From Rhodospirillales bacterium (GTDB lineage: Bacteria; Pseudomonadota; Alphaproteobacteria; Rhodospirillales; Shumkoniaceae): 64,000 nucleotides of DNA. Of the stretch, positions 44,050 to 53,411 are shown piece after piece. The position numbers and the translations under genes are program-made. The stretch spans positions 62,001 to 126,000 of the forward strand of contig JADHSV010000001.1 in the NCBI GenBank assembly GCA_016776725.1, in the 5' to 3' direction. The number at the start of each line of letters is the position of its first letter. Position 1 is the first letter of the stretch. The notes under the pieces are model-generated. The model had not been told where the DNA came from. It saw only the letters and a list, made by a program, of their open reading frames with translations, and did not search any database.

Positions 44050-45131
44050 GATGCGCCGCCATCAGCCTCTTGCACGGGAATCACGCGCTGGCCGACACGA
44101 ACGAACTCCTGGCCGACGGTGATCAGGTTCAATTTTTCGGGAAGCCCGCGCAGCCATACGCCGTCGGGCGTATCGGCGATCAGTTCCGCCGGATAAAACT
44201 CGACCACGTTCTCATTTCCAACCGCCTTGACGCCGATGATGCCCTCGTCGGAAAGGGTCAGTACGGCCGGTGAAACACGGTGTGCAAACACGCGGCCCAA
44301 CGGCAGGCGAAGTTCGGTGGTCAGTCCTTCGGCGATATCGCCGTTCGGGTTGTCAACCTCGACCTCGACGCGGAAAGTTCGGGTCGCTTCGGCGCCGACC
44401 TTGGAAACATAGCTCACGGTGCCCCCGACCTCCTCGCCGGTAACCAGGCGAACGACGCCAAGCGCACCCACCGCAACGGCGGAAACGTTTCTTTCGGCAA
44501 CCGATCCGACCACCAGAATGGGATCAAGATCGACGATACGCGCGACCGTGCTGCCAACGTCCACGACATAGCCGATTTCGGCGGGCAGCCTATCCACCAC
44601 GCCGGCAAACGGCGCCCGGATGGTGCAGCGCTGGATGTCCAGCTTGATGGCCGCAAGGGCCGCCTTGGCGGATTCCAGATCGGCCTTGTTCTGCGCCAGC
44701 GTAACGACCGAGCGGAACTGCTTTTTGGACAGTTTCTGCGCGGCTTCATAAGCAATCTTGCGCTGCTCGACCAATGCCTGGGCCTGGGCAAGGCGGGCCT
44801 TGCGGTCATCCATGGCGATGCGCACCAGCACGTCGCCGCGCTTGACCCAATCCCCCTTTTTGACGAGACGCGAGACGACCCGACCCTTGGTTTCGGTCAT
44901 GACGTCAACGTTTCGCACGGCCTCGGTGCGGCCAAACAGGAAAATCTCGTTCTCCCGTTCCTGGGCGACCATGGCGCGCACGCGCACCTTGGGCAGAACC
45001 TCGTCGGCGGCAGCGGTCGCGACAATGGGGTCAACGCCTTCGGTCACGCTGGTCTGGCCGATCTGCCCAGACATGATCCAGCCGACGACCGAAATGGCGA
45101 CCAGGACGGCAAATAGATATGAACGTTTCAT
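44046..45131 (-). CDS. RND efflux periplasmic adaptor (membrane fusion protein)
   Basis: 361-residue adaptor that links the RND permease to an outer-membrane channel. An N-terminal membrane anchor (about 5-20) precedes a biotinyl-lipoyl half (VVSRLVKKGDWVKRGDVLVRI), a helical hairpin (about 115-155), the second lipoyl half (IRAPFAGVVDRLPAEIGYVVD) and beta-barrel domains. Length is usual. Start and stop overlap the neighbouring genes by 4 bp on both sides, so the three genes are co-translated. Confidence 0.92.
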   Translation of the reverse strand: MKRSYLFAVLVAISVVGWIMSGQIGQTSVTEGVDPIVATAAADEVLPKVRVRAMVAQERENEIFLFGRTEAVRNVDVMTETKGRVVSRLVKKGDWVKRGDVLVRIAMDDRKARLAQAQALVEQRKIAYEAAQKLSKKQFRSVVTLAQNKADLESAKAALAAIKLDIQRCTIRAPFAGVVDRLPAEIGYVVDVGSTVARIVDLDPILVVGSVAERNVSAVAVGALGVVRLVTGEEVGGTVSYVSKVGAEATRTFRVEVEVDNPNGDIAEGLTTELRLPLGRVFAHRVSPAVLTLSDEGIIGVKAVGNENVVEFYPAELIADTPDGVWLRGLPEKLNLITVGQEFVRVGQRVIPVQEADGGAS

Positions 45132-45691
45132 TGCGCTGCTCCCACGCTTTGCTCACGGGTCGGCGCAGCGTCGGCGTCGGCCGTATCCGCCAGAACGTGG
45201 CGGTTATTTTCCATGAATTCGACGATGGCCCTGTAAATGGACAGGCCGAAGTCGTGAACGAATAACTGGCCGGGGGCCAGCCCGTCCAAATCCGCGCAGC
45301 ACATCCCTTCGACGGTAGCGCGGTATTGCCCAAGGTAGTCCTCGAAAATCTCGTCGGCCCGCCCGGTTTCAAGAAAATGGGCGAAAAACATCATAAACAG
45401 ATACTCCGAGCGAATTCTGTCTTCGCTGGGGTTCTTGCCGAGCGTTTTGCGAAACGCGGCCAATCCCGCGTCGGTAATGCGGTAGATTTTCTTGCCGGGG
45501 CGTTTTTCCTGCGCCATTTCGGTGCACGTCACCTGTCCGGCTTCCGCCAGAGCTGTCAATGCCGGATAAATCGAGCCATACCCCGCCCGATAAAAATGGG
45601 CCAGCGGTCCTTCTTCAAGCTGCTTTTTTATCTCGTAACCGCTCGCGTCACCCTGGGTAAGGACGCCCAGACAAAGGGTTTTCGCATCCAT
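45128..45691 (-). CDS. PadR family transcriptional regulator
   Basis: 187-residue repressor with an N-terminal PadR winged helix (LGVLTQGDASGYEIKKQLEEG, GYGSIYPALTALAEAGQV, KKIYRITDAGLAAF, residues about 5-85) and a helical C-terminal domain for dimerisation. PadR proteins typically repress adjacent efflux genes until a ligand binds. The ATG at 45691 has GGAAGG 8 bases upstream; the longer reading to 45865 runs through an AT-rich operator-like region and is rejected. First gene of the RND operon. Confidence 0.88.
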   Translation of the reverse strand: MDAKTLCLGVLTQGDASGYEIKKQLEEGPLAHFYRAGYGSIYPALTALAEAGQVTCTEMAQEKRPGKKIYRITDAGLAAFRKTLGKNPSEDRIRSEYLFMMFFAHFLETGRADEIFEDYLGQYRATVEGMCCADLDGLAPGQLFVHDFGLSIYRAIVEFMENNRHVLADTADADAAPTREQSVGAAQ

Positions 45692-45739
45692 GCCGCCAAC
45701 CTTCCGCCCTGAAAAACAGAGCCGCTTTATATATATCGA

Positions 45740-45796
45740 TCCGATATATTTCAATATGGAATATATAGGTTCGGAATATATCAATTTGCAATATGC
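45740..45796. promoter_or_regulatory. candidate PadR operator region
   Basis: Two related motifs lie upstream of padR: TCCGATATATTTCAATATGG at 45740-45759 and a similar TCGGAATATATCAATTTG... at 45771-45796. Within them ATATATT (45744-45750) and AATATAT (45760-45766) form an inverted repeat with a 9-base spacer. Paired AT-rich dyads are typical of PadR autoregulatory sites. Confidence 0.5.
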
Positions 45797-45902
45797 CGAA
45801 GCGATATTAATTCGCGATTTTTCCGTATATCGCGGATCGCCCAAATCGTTTGTGAAGCAGTTCACATTTGATGGTAGGAATCATGGGAGAGGTGAATTAA
45901 GA

Positions 45903-45918
45903 GTCGAGAATTCTCGAC
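45903..45918. promoter_or_regulatory. 16-bp perfect palindrome
   Basis: GTCGAGAATTCTCGAC is a perfect palindrome between the PadR operon and the low-GC membrane-protein gene. It is downstream of the membrane-protein gene's stop (on the minus strand) and upstream of the padR promoter, so it could be an operator or a small hairpin. Purpose unknown. Confidence 0.35.
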
Positions 45919-45961
45919 ACGAATTAGCTTTCACGGCCAAACTTATTGTTGGGATCGCTAA

Positions 45962-46525
45962 TTAGCGCGGACCGAAGCCCTTATGCATGGCAACGAAGGT
46001 CGCTAACGACACGCAAAGTGCTAAAACCAAAATAACTGCACAATCATAGAATTTTTGATTGGGAATCTCTCTGTCCCTTGGAGGCTTAAGAAAATAGATC
46101 AAACCATACCCGGCGACCGTAAATGCCGCCACCGCACCAGTGTGCCAAATACCATCATCTAAATCGCGATAGAGGAAAGCCACGAGTGAAGGCATCAAGA
46201 TAAATAATGGCGTAAATATGCTCTGCTTTCCAGCGGTACCTCCGGTTCTATAGACAAGCAACGCCAAGCATAGAGAATCCGCATACCCCATTAAAAAGGC
46301 GAAAAAAACTTGCTTTTCTTCTGTTATTCTTTCGATTCCAAATACATCCATAGAGAGGAAAACTGAAATAAAAAATATTACACCAGTAACGGAAAATGCT
46401 AATATCGCCCATCTGTCAGGTATTTCTTGAACACTAACCAGCCAAACGGCATACCCGATCGCCGCTATACCAACTCCGAATAGTTGCGCAAGTATTACCG
46501 ACTGCCACCAAGGATCCCACGTCAT
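45962..46525 (-). CDS. integral membrane protein partnered with radical SAM gene
   Basis: 187-residue, strongly hydrophobic protein with about six predicted membrane segments; the most polar loop is around DRDLDDGIWH. No recognised family. AT-rich codon use matches the radical SAM gene 21 bp upstream, with which it forms an apparent two-gene operon. Conserved Arg/Glu/Asp residues face the loops (RITEEKQ, RDLDDG). Function unknown; an exporter or a membrane partner of the modified product is possible. Confidence 0.65.
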   Translation of the reverse strand: MTWDPWWQSVILAQLFGVGIAAIGYAVWLVSVQEIPDRWAILAFSVTGVIFFISVFLSMDVFGIERITEEKQVFFAFLMGYADSLCLALLVYRTGGTAGKQSIFTPLFILMPSLVAFLYRDLDDGIWHTGAVAAFTVAGYGLIYFLKPPRDREIPNQKFYDCAVILVLALCVSLATFVAMHKGFGPR

Positions 46526-46546
46526 ACCTTCCCCAATTTTTCCTCG

Positions 46547-47686
46547 TTATAGTTTTTCAAGAAAGCCCTGAGCGAAGATGCTCGTCGGGTTGTTTCTATA
46601 GTGCCGACTGCAGAAATAGGCCGCCGCCAAGCAATTGTCGTTGCACTTCCTCAAATTGTCTTCGATCGCGTTTTCCAGTTTTTCGAAGTATCGTTTATCC
46701 AATTCGAACACGGTTGTTCCCAACCCGTCAAGCAACACCGAGCATTGCATAATCGCGCCGTCACTGTCGATTGTGAGGTGGTGTTTCCCCGCGTCACACT
46801 TCCAAATTCCGGCTTCCCCGCGAACATGTCTTTTCATTGCATGATAGTACTCGTTGGGTTCAGTCGTAACAATTCCGTCCGCTTTCCTTTGCAGGATGGT
46901 GTTCGCCGCGTCATCAACCATCTTTACATCTTCCGGATCAGAAGAGAAAAAGACGTCGGTCTCCTCTTTCCAACCGGTGGGTTTTATCGGGGGGCGAAAG
47001 GCCAGGCGAATTGAAATGATAATATTATGCCGATCGGCAAAATCCATCACCGGCGTCAATTGGTCCAAGTTTCCCTTTGTGAGCACAAGATTTGTCTTAA
47101 TTCCGTACCTGTGCCGTTCCCGCCCCCTGAAGAGCGTTTCGAAAACCTCTTCGCGGTGGTAGAGGTCTTTCTTGCTGGCATCAAACCTCGCGACACTGTC
47201 AAGGGAAACATCGATTAACCCTATGCCGGCTTGGCCGAGATTTTCGACATAGGTTTCATCCTTTAATAAAAATGCATTGGTTGGGAGTTGGGTAAATATT
47301 TGTTTCGATTTACTCGCGTATTCAATAACTTTCAACAATTCTCGTTTGCGAAGAGTGGGTTCTCCTCCAAAAAAAGAAATCCATCTTGTCCCCATACTCG
47401 CAAGTTTATCGACTGTATATTTCAGTTCTGACAAATCCATCTCCTTTTTTGGAGTAGATAGTCCCATCTCCTTAAGTTTGTCTTCCGTAACATAGCAATA
47501 TGAGCAGGTGAGATTGCATTTCCTCGTCAAGAGGATGTAGGCCCAAACAGGAAAAGGGCGACCTGACAGCAAGGACTGCAAATATTCAAGATTGTGAATG
47601 GCGTTGCGGTGATGGTGCGGGCCGAAAAACCGGTGAAGGAGCTTCATTGGGTTGGCCCTCAATTCCCGAAGTTTGAATGCAGTCAC
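46547..47686 (-). CDS. radical SAM protein with C-terminal Cys-rich region
   Basis: 379-residue radical S-adenosylmethionine enzyme. The [4Fe-4S] motif is CNLTCSYC (CxxxCxxC, about residues 58-65), followed by FFGGEPTLRK (GGE motif) and SLDS. The C-terminal part has a further Cys set, WKCDAG, MQCSVL, KCNDNC and YFCSRH, arranged as in SPASM/twitch-type auxiliary cluster domains used in peptide modification. GTG 47686 has an AGGGGGG ribosome-binding site; the reading to 47731 is a weaker alternative. No precursor-peptide ORF was found beside it. It is lower in GC than its surroundings. Confidence 0.85.
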   Translation of the reverse strand: MTAFKLRELRANPMKLLHRFFGPHHHRNAIHNLEYLQSLLSGRPFPVWAYILLTRKCNLTCSYCYVTEDKLKEMGLSTPKKEMDLSELKYTVDKLASMGTRWISFFGGEPTLRKRELLKVIEYASKSKQIFTQLPTNAFLLKDETYVENLGQAGIGLIDVSLDSVARFDASKKDLYHREEVFETLFRGRERHRYGIKTNLVLTKGNLDQLTPVMDFADRHNIIISIRLAFRPPIKPTGWKEETDVFFSSDPEDVKMVDDAANTILQRKADGIVTTEPNEYYHAMKRHVRGEAGIWKCDAGKHHLTIDSDGAIMQCSVLLDGLGTTVFELDKRYFEKLENAIEDNLRKCNDNCLAAAYFCSRHYRNNPTSIFAQGFLEKL

Positions 47687-47973
47687 GCGATTCCCCCCTA
47701 GGTTCGGTCGATTGCTCAACAAATTAAACATCGGCTAATCGGTTCCCGAAATCGGTCGCGATGATAGCCCACGCGCCCTTTTCAGACAAAGAATAAATTA
47801 ATCTCAGGCACCTTGCCAGTTATCCGTAACAACACAACTATTATGTTAGAAACATGCCTTCTGGCAGTCAATATTCCGGTTCAATTCGGCGATCAGATTG
47901 AAAAACGAAATACACAGCGCCCAATTCAATAATTTGGTGTGAGCGGGTTCGGAATCTCGGGAGAAGTGGCTAT

Positions 47974-48669
47974 TCAGTCGCTGGCCTCGACAATGAGTTC
48001 AAGCTGCTCGGGATCCAGCAGCGTGACCGAGCCGCGCTTAAGGCGGAGCAACCCCTCGTCTTCCCAGGCCCGCAATTGCTTGTTCACGGCTTCGCGCGAG
48101 GTGCCCATCATGGCGCCCAGAACGCGCTGCGAGAGGGTGAGCGAAATGCGCACACCGCCGTCTTCCTCAATACCATGATCATTGGCCAGATCCAGCAGGC
48201 GTTTCGCCAGCCGCGTGCGCAAATCCAGAAAGCTGAAATCCTCCAACTGTTCGCTGGTTCGCCGCAACCGGTGGCACATGACCATCAACAACTTGATGCA
48301 AAGTTCGGGATTGCGCTCCAGGAAGGGCAGGAAATCGCGGCGCTCCAGAACCATCAGTTCGGTGTTTTCCATGGCCACGGCGTTGGCCGTGCGTTCGCCG
48401 CCGTCAATCAGGGCGATCTCGCCGAACACCTCACGCGGACCGATAACGTTCAGCACCACCTCGCGCCCTTCGGACGAATACGAACTGATGCGCACCCGGC
48501 CCGAAATGACGGCCATCATGCCGCTGGCCGGATCGCCCTTCATGAAGACCGGCTCTTTGGCCGCGAAGCGCCGCGTCATGGCGAATTTCTCCAGCCGCGC
48601 AAGATCCTCTTCCGGTAAATGCTTGAGAAGAAAATGTTCTGCAAGAATGTTTGGTATCTGGCTCCCCAC
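47974..48669 (-). CDS. Crp/Fnr family transcriptional regulator
   Basis: 231-residue cAMP-receptor-like regulator: cyclic-nucleotide-binding beta-barrel (about 20-130, with GPREVFGEIALIDGGERTANAVA), long helix, and C-terminal helix-turn-helix (LSQRVLGAMMGTSREAVNKQLRAW). No N-terminal Cys cluster, so it is not an oxygen-sensing Fnr; the Cys at about residue 120-125 does not match FNR ligands. The start is uncertain: GTG 48669 (AGGGG upstream) gives a normal N-terminus, and TTG 48714 would add 15 unlikely residues. The hairpin element at 48720-48780 lies directly upstream, in its promoter region. Confidence 0.85.
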   Translation of the reverse strand: MGSQIPNILAEHFLLKHLPEEDLARLEKFAMTRRFAAKEPVFMKGDPASGMMAVISGRVRISSYSSEGREVVLNVIGPREVFGEIALIDGGERTANAVAMENTELMVLERRDFLPFLERNPELCIKLLMVMCHRLRRTSEQLEDFSFLDLRTRLAKRLLDLANDHGIEEDGGVRISLTLSQRVLGAMMGTSREAVNKQLRAWEDEGLLRLKRGSVTLLDPEQLELIVEASD

Positions 48670-48719
48670 GATCCCCTGAGAAAAACTGATACCACATGGC
48701 GCCCCCCCGCCCAAGCATG

Positions 48720-48780
48720 CGTATTTGGTGACAGTATACTAAATTATTATAAATAATTTAGTATACTGTCACCAAATACG
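48720..48780. repeat. 61-bp perfect palindromic RAYT-related element
   Basis: Left arm 48720-48748 and right arm 48752-48780 are perfect inverted copies (29 bp each) around a 3-base centre. The arms contain GGTGACAGTATACT and its complement, resembling the transposon ends (GGTGACAGTTTACT) at 29.6 and 30.3 kb. There is no ORF. It resembles a miniature (non-autonomous) element moved by the RAYT transposase and lies between the Crp/Fnr gene and kduI. Confidence 0.8.
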
Positions 48781-48937
48781 GCTGATTGTGCGCTTGCATC
48801 ATTGGCGCGAAATCAGCATGATGCGGGGGGAACACGTCAATACATTCGGGGAACCATTCTCGACCGCCGCCTAGCCGTTGGCTTGTGCGCGGAGAGAGTG
48901 GTTTTTTTGGTTAGCACAAAACGAAAAGGAAAGATCG

Positions 48938-49768
48938 ATGGACGTTCGCCAGGGCATTCACAGCGACCATGCCAAGACTTTAACCACCGAGGGAATTCGT
49001 AAAGAGTTCCTGATTGATGACATTTTCGTTCCCGGCAAAATCACCATGACCTACAGCCACATCGACCGCATCGTGGTCGGCGGGGCTTGCCCGGGAACGT
49101 CCGATATCGCGCTTGAAGCCAGCACGGCTTTCGGGGTCGATTTTTTCCTGCAACGCCGCGAGCTTGGTACCATCAACATCGGCGGCCCCGGCGTTGTCAC
49201 CATCGACGGCGAGGCGTTCGAGCTTGCCGCCGAGGATGGCCTTTACGTGCCCATGGGCACCAAGGAAATCCTGTTCCGCAGCAATGACGAAGCCAACCCG
49301 GCCAAGTTCTATTACACCAGCGCACCGGCCCACACGGCGTACAAGGCGGTCAAGATCAATATCGCCGACGCCGAGTCCGAAGCCCTGGGCGATCCCAAGA
49401 CCGCCAACGTGCGCACAATTTACAAGTATCTGCACCCGGCGGTGCTGCAAAGCTGCCAGCTGTGCATGGGCCTGACCAAGCTGAACGAAGGCAGCATGTG
49501 GAACACCATGCCGTGCCACACCCACGAGCGGCGCATGGAAGTCTATTTATACTTCCGCCTGCCCGAGGACGGCGTCGTCTTCCATATGATGGGCGAACCT
49601 GCCGAAACCCGCCACGTTGTCATGCGCAACGAACAGGCGGTCATCAGCCCCAGCTGGTCGATCCATTCGGGCGTCGGCTCCACCAACTACAACTTCATCT
49701 GGGCCATGTGCGGCGAAAACCAGGTCTTCGGCGACATGGACTTCATACCCATGACGGAACTGAAATAG
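48938..49768 (+). CDS. kduI: 5-keto-4-deoxyuronate isomerase
   Basis: 276-residue cupin that isomerises 5-keto-4-deoxyuronate to 3-deoxy-D-glycero-2,5-hexodiulosonate in pectin and alginate-type uronate breakdown. The metal-binding segment [15 protein letters not shown] (about residues 192-206) supplies His/His/Glu, and IHSGVG supplies the fourth ligand. Length matches. ATG 48938 has AAAGGA upstream. It is a single gene, followed by a terminator; the rest of the uronate pathway (kduD, kdgK) is not in this window. Confidence 0.93.
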   Translation: MDVRQGIHSDHAKTLTTEGIRKEFLIDDIFVPGKITMTYSHIDRIVVGGACPGTSDIALEASTAFGVDFFLQRRELGTINIGGPGVVTIDGEAFELAAEDGLYVPMGTKEILFRSNDEANPAKFYYTSAPAHTAYKAVKINIADAESEALGDPKTANVRTIYKYLHPAVLQSCQLCMGLTKLNEGSMWNTMPCHTHERRMEVYLYFRLPEDGVVFHMMGEPAETRHVVMRNEQAVISPSWSIHSGVGSTNYNFIWAMCGENQVFGDMDFIPMTELK

Positions 49769-49792
49769 CCACCGAGGCATACCTATCGCGCG

Positions 49793-49827
49793 AAGGGGGA
49801 GCGGGCGTATAGCCCCTCCCCCTTTTC
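49793..49827 (+). terminator. Rho-independent terminator of kduI
   Basis: AAGGGGGAG (49793-49801) pairs with CTCCCCCTT (49816-49824), with an inner GGGC/GCCC stem, then TTTTCTTTT. A strong intrinsic terminator 25 bases after the kduI stop. Confidence 0.9.
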
Positions 49828-49858
49828 TTTTGGCCGGTCTTGAGATAGAGCTGCCCTG

Positions 49859-50725
49859 ATGACTACGAAGCCAGACCCCCAATCCGCACTTTCGGCCAAC
49901 ATGCGCGGTATTTTGTGGATGGCGCTGACGGCTTTTCTGCTGACCGTCACGGCGGCGCTGATGAAGGGTGCCGGACAGGCGTTGCCGCTTGCCGAAATCG
50001 TCTGCATCCGCATGACCATTGGTGCGCTATCGGCGCTGCCGTGGATGTTGCGGGGCGGTCTGGCGGGGCTGGGCACACATCGGCTGGGTGGGCATTTCGT
50101 GCGCGCCGTGCTGGGGATCTCGGCTTTCACCCTTTACACCTACGCAATCACCAACATGCTGCTGGCCAACGCCATGGCGCTGGCCTTCACCACGCCGTTA
50201 TGGATGATTATCGTTTCGCGCATCGTACGCGGCGAAAATGCGGGCTGGCCGCGCGCCATTGCCACCATCGTCGGCTTCGCCGGCGTTCTTGTCATCGCCC
50301 GGCCGGATGTGGAAATCAGCCTTCCGGCGCTGGCCGCGCTGACCAGCGCCTTTTTGCTGTCGCTGGCCATGCTTCACGTCAAGCACCTGTCCAGCACCGA
50401 ATCGCCCGAAAAACTGGCCTTCTACGTTCAACTGTTCGGCGCCGTTTTCACCGCGCCTGTCATGCTGATGGATTGGCAAACGCCGACCGGCAGTGACTGG
50501 ACGATCCTGCTGGCCGCCGGAGTAATCGGTACGTTCGGTCTTTTTGGTCAGGCCAAGGCCTACAGCACAGGAAATCCCACCGCCGTCGCGCCGGTGGATT
50601 TCACGCGCCTGCCCATCGCGGTACTGCTGGGCGTCCTCTTCTTTGGCGAACTGCCCGATGCCGTTGCATTTGGCGGAATGGCCATCGTTATCGGCGCGCT
50701 GTTATTCATTTCACGCCGGGCGTAG
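49859..50725 (+). CDS. DMT (EamA) superfamily transporter
   Basis: 288-residue ten-helix inner-membrane exporter, with two EamA halves (about 12-140 and 152-285). The second half includes GELPDAVAFGGMAIVIGALLF. It is a paralogue-type protein to the one at 3031-3951 but not closely similar in sequence. Substrate unknown. It converges on glnS with 3 bp between the stops. Confidence 0.84.
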   Translation: MTTKPDPQSALSANMRGILWMALTAFLLTVTAALMKGAGQALPLAEIVCIRMTIGALSALPWMLRGGLAGLGTHRLGGHFVRAVLGISAFTLYTYAITNMLLANAMALAFTTPLWMIIVSRIVRGENAGWPRAIATIVGFAGVLVIARPDVEISLPALAALTSAFLLSLAMLHVKHLSSTESPEKLAFYVQLFGAVFTAPVMLMDWQTPTGSDWTILLAAGVIGTFGLFGQAKAYSTGNPTAVAPVDFTRLPIAVLLGVLFFGELPDAVAFGGMAIVIGALLFISRRA

Positions 50726-50728
50726 AAC

Positions 50729-52429
50729 CTACTTCTTTCCGCCGCCGCCCTTTGCCTGGATCTTGGCCCACTTATCGCGCAAGGCGACCGTGCGGTTAAA
50801 GACAAGTTTTTCGGGCGTGGAATCCGGGTCCACACAGAAATAGCCCTGCCGCTCGAACTGAACCGCCTTGCCTGCCTTCGCCTCCGCCAGCGCCGGTTCC
50901 AGCAGGCAACCTTCCAAAACGCTGAGCGATTCCGCATCGACGTCGTCCAGGAAATTGCCGTCGGCGCCGGGGTCGGCGCGCGAGAACAGATGATCGTAAA
51001 GGCGCACTTCGGCGGGCACGGCATGGGCCGCCGACACCCAGTGCAGCGTCCCCTTGACCTTGCGCCCGTCGGGCGAATTGCCGCCGCGGGTTTCGGGGTC
51101 GTAGGTGCAGCGCAGTTCAACCACCTCGCCCGCGTCGTTTTTGATGACGTCCGTGCAGGTGACGAAATAGGCGTAACGCAAGCGCACCTCACGGCCCGGC
51201 GCCAGCCGGAAGAACTTGCGCGGCGCGTCTTCCATGAAGTCGCTGCGTTCGATGTAAATTTCGCGGCCGAACGACACCTTACGCTTTCCGGCGGCCGCAT
51301 CCTCGGGGTTGTTCACCGCGTCCAGTTCTTCGCTCTGGCCCTCGGGATAGTTCTCGATAACCACCTTCAGGGGATCGAGAACGGCCATGCGGCGCAAGGC
51401 CTTTTTGTTAAGGTATTCACGCGCGCAGTGGTCCAGCAGCGCCACCTCGATGACGTTATTGCTTTTGGTCACGCCGACACGCTTGGCGAAATCGCGCAAA
51501 GCAGCGGCGGGCAGACCCCGGCGGCGCATGCCTGAAATGGTCGGCATGCGCGGGTCATCCCATCCGCGCACATGGCCTTCTTCAACCAGTTGGCGCAGAT
51601 AGCGTTTGGAAACAATGGTGTGCGACACGTTGAGGCGCGAAAATTCGTACTGGCGGGGGCGCGACGGCGCGTCGATGTTATCAAGATACCAATCATAAAG
51701 CGGCCGATGGTCTTCAAATTCCAGGGTGCAGATGGAATGGGTAATGTGCTCGATGGCGTCCGACTGGCCGTGGGTGAAATCATAGGTCGGATAGATGCAC
51801 CACGCATCGCCCGTGCGCGGGTGGCTTTCGTGGACGATGCGGTACATGACCGGATCGCGCAAATTCATGTTGCCCGACGCCATGTCGATCTTGGCGCGCA
51901 ACACCCGTGCGCCGTCCTCGAACTCACCGGCGCGCATACGCTGGAACAGATTGAGGTTCTCCTCGATGGAGCGATCACGGTACGGGCTGTTCTTTCCGGG
52001 TTCGGTCAGGGTGCCGCGGTGGGCGCGGATTTCGTCGGCCGACAAATCGTCCACATAGGCCTTGCCTGCCTTAACCAGTTGCACGGCCCATGCATAAAGC
52101 TGGTCGAAGTAGTCCGAGGCGAAAAACAGATTGTCGCCCCAATCGAAACCGAGCCAGCGCACGTCCTTCTGGATGCTGTCGACGTATTCCTGCTCTTCCT
52201 TGGCCGGGTTGGTGTCGTCGAAACGCAAATGGCAGCGCCCGCCGAATTCCTGGGCGATGGAGAAGTTCAGGCAAATGGACTTGGCGTGGCCGATATGCAG
52301 ATAGCCGTTGGGCTCGGGCGGAAACCGCGTCACCACACCGTCATGCTTGCCCGCATCCAGATCGGCGCGGATGATTTCGCGGATGAAATCGCGGGTATCT
52401 TCACTGTTCTTGGTGTCGGCTTCGCTCAT
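50729..52429 (-). CDS. glnS: Glutaminyl-tRNA synthetase
   Basis: 566-residue class I synthetase charging tRNA-Gln with glutamine. It shows [16 protein letters not shown] (HIGH motif, about residues 36-51) and the KMSKS equivalent [11 protein letters not shown] (about 264-274); the C-terminal half is the glutaminyl-specific beta-barrel anticodon-binding part. Length and order are normal. ATG 52429 (MSEADTKN) is chosen over 52450. Most alphaproteobacteria lack GlnRS and use the GatCAB route, so its presence suggests acquisition or a lineage trait. Confidence 0.94.
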   Translation of the reverse strand: MSEADTKNSEDTRDFIREIIRADLDAGKHDGVVTRFPPEPNGYLHIGHAKSICLNFSIAQEFGGRCHLRFDDTNPAKEEQEYVDSIQKDVRWLGFDWGDNLFFASDYFDQLYAWAVQLVKAGKAYVDDLSADEIRAHRGTLTEPGKNSPYRDRSIEENLNLFQRMRAGEFEDGARVLRAKIDMASGNMNLRDPVMYRIVHESHPRTGDAWCIYPTYDFTHGQSDAIEHITHSICTLEFEDHRPLYDWYLDNIDAPSRPRQYEFSRLNVSHTIVSKRYLRQLVEEGHVRGWDDPRMPTISGMRRRGLPAAALRDFAKRVGVTKSNNVIEVALLDHCAREYLNKKALRRMAVLDPLKVVIENYPEGQSEELDAVNNPEDAAAGKRKVSFGREIYIERSDFMEDAPRKFFRLAPGREVRLRYAYFVTCTDVIKNDAGEVVELRCTYDPETRGGNSPDGRKVKGTLHWVSAAHAVPAEVRLYDHLFSRADPGADGNFLDDVDAESLSVLEGCLLEPALAEAKAGKAVQFERQGYFCVDPDSTPEKLVFNRTVALRDKWAKIQAKGGGGKK

Positions 52430-52551
52430 CACGCTTGCGCTCCGGTTCACGCTTCAATAAGGATATTTCGAGAGTTTCAAATTCGGTGCCCCTGTCTGCA
52501 AGAAAACGCGGCCATCGTCAAGCCAACCGTAGGAATAATCGGGAATTTACG

Positions 52552-53382
52552 ATGCCAGATAAACCGGCCAAGCGCGATCCAAACGGCCTGAAATCCGTAC
52601 ACAAGACGGTCGCGGTGCTGGACTGCTTCTCCAGGAATGAGCGCTCGCTAAGCGTTGCCGACGTGGCCGAAAAAACCGGGCTGCCAAAAACCACCGCACA
52701 TCGGATTTTGGCAACCCTTCGCGAGATCGGCTTCGTTGAACAGGAACGTGAACGCGAACAATACCGGCTGGGCATCCGCCTGTTCGAACTGGGTAGCGTC
52801 GTTTTGGACAGCATGGACCTGCCCCGCGAAGCGGCACCCTTCGTCGAACGTCTGATCGCGCTATCGGGCGAAGGAAGTCATCTGTGCGTGTTCGATGGCG
52901 CGCATGTCGTTACCGTCGATCACCGCGAACCCGACGGCGGAACCGGCCACCGGATCACCACCATTCTGGCCGCCCCCGCCTATTGCACCGGCGTCGGCAA
53001 GGCGGCGCTGGCGTTTCAATCCGAAGAAACCATCTCGCGGATTATTCAGGCCGGATTGCAACGCTATACCCGCACGACCATCACCGAGCCCGATGAGTTG
53101 CGCTCCGAACTGGCCGAAATCCGCGAACAGGGTTACGCCGTCGACAATTGCGAACACGAGGTGGGGCTGAGGTGCGTCGCCGCGCCCATCCGCAACGCGG
53201 CGGGCGATGTCTTCGCCGCCATCAGCGTCTCGGGGCCACAGGTTCGCATCACCGATGATCGGGTTCCGGCATTGGCCGAACTGGTGATGGATATCGCCGA
53301 GCGGATCAGCCGGCGGTTGGGATACGCCGGGCCTTCACACGCACTTCGTTCGAAAGTTGACGAAGAGCCGGACTCCGAGTAG
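52552..53382 (+). CDS. IclR family transcriptional regulator
   Basis: 276-residue regulator with an N-terminal winged helix (SVHKTVAVLDCF, LPKTTAHRILATLREIGFVEQ, residues about 12-75) and the C-terminal IclR effector domain (about 85-260; APAYCTGVGKAALAF, NCEHEVGLRCVAAPI). Many family members control aromatic or sugar-acid catabolism. ATG 52552 is used; the frame continues upstream but without good signals. It is divergent from glnS and lies upstream of the aldolase gene on the same strand, separated by paired palindromes. Confidence 0.88.
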   Translation: MPDKPAKRDPNGLKSVHKTVAVLDCFSRNERSLSVADVAEKTGLPKTTAHRILATLREIGFVEQEREREQYRLGIRLFELGSVVLDSMDLPREAAPFVERLIALSGEGSHLCVFDGAHVVTVDHREPDGGTGHRITTILAAPAYCTGVGKAALAFQSEETISRIIQAGLQRYTRTTITEPDELRSELAEIREQGYAVDNCEHEVGLRCVAAPIRNAAGDVFAAISVSGPQVRITDDRVPALAELVMDIAERISRRLGYAGPSHALRSKVDEEPDSE

Positions 53383-53396
53383 TCTCCGAGATAAAT

Positions 53397-53411
53397 TGGA
53401 ATTGAATTCCA
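53397..53411. promoter_or_regulatory. candidate IclR operator
   Basis: TGGAATTGAATTCCA is a 15-bp perfect inverted repeat with a single central base. Its layout matches the IclR consensus palindrome TGGAAATNATTTCCA. It lies between the IclR gene and the DapA-family gene. Confidence 0.6.

Noticed and set aside
51572-52591. 339-residue open frame on the plus strand over glnS
   Set aside because: Antisense of a clear GlnRS with its motifs on the minus strand.
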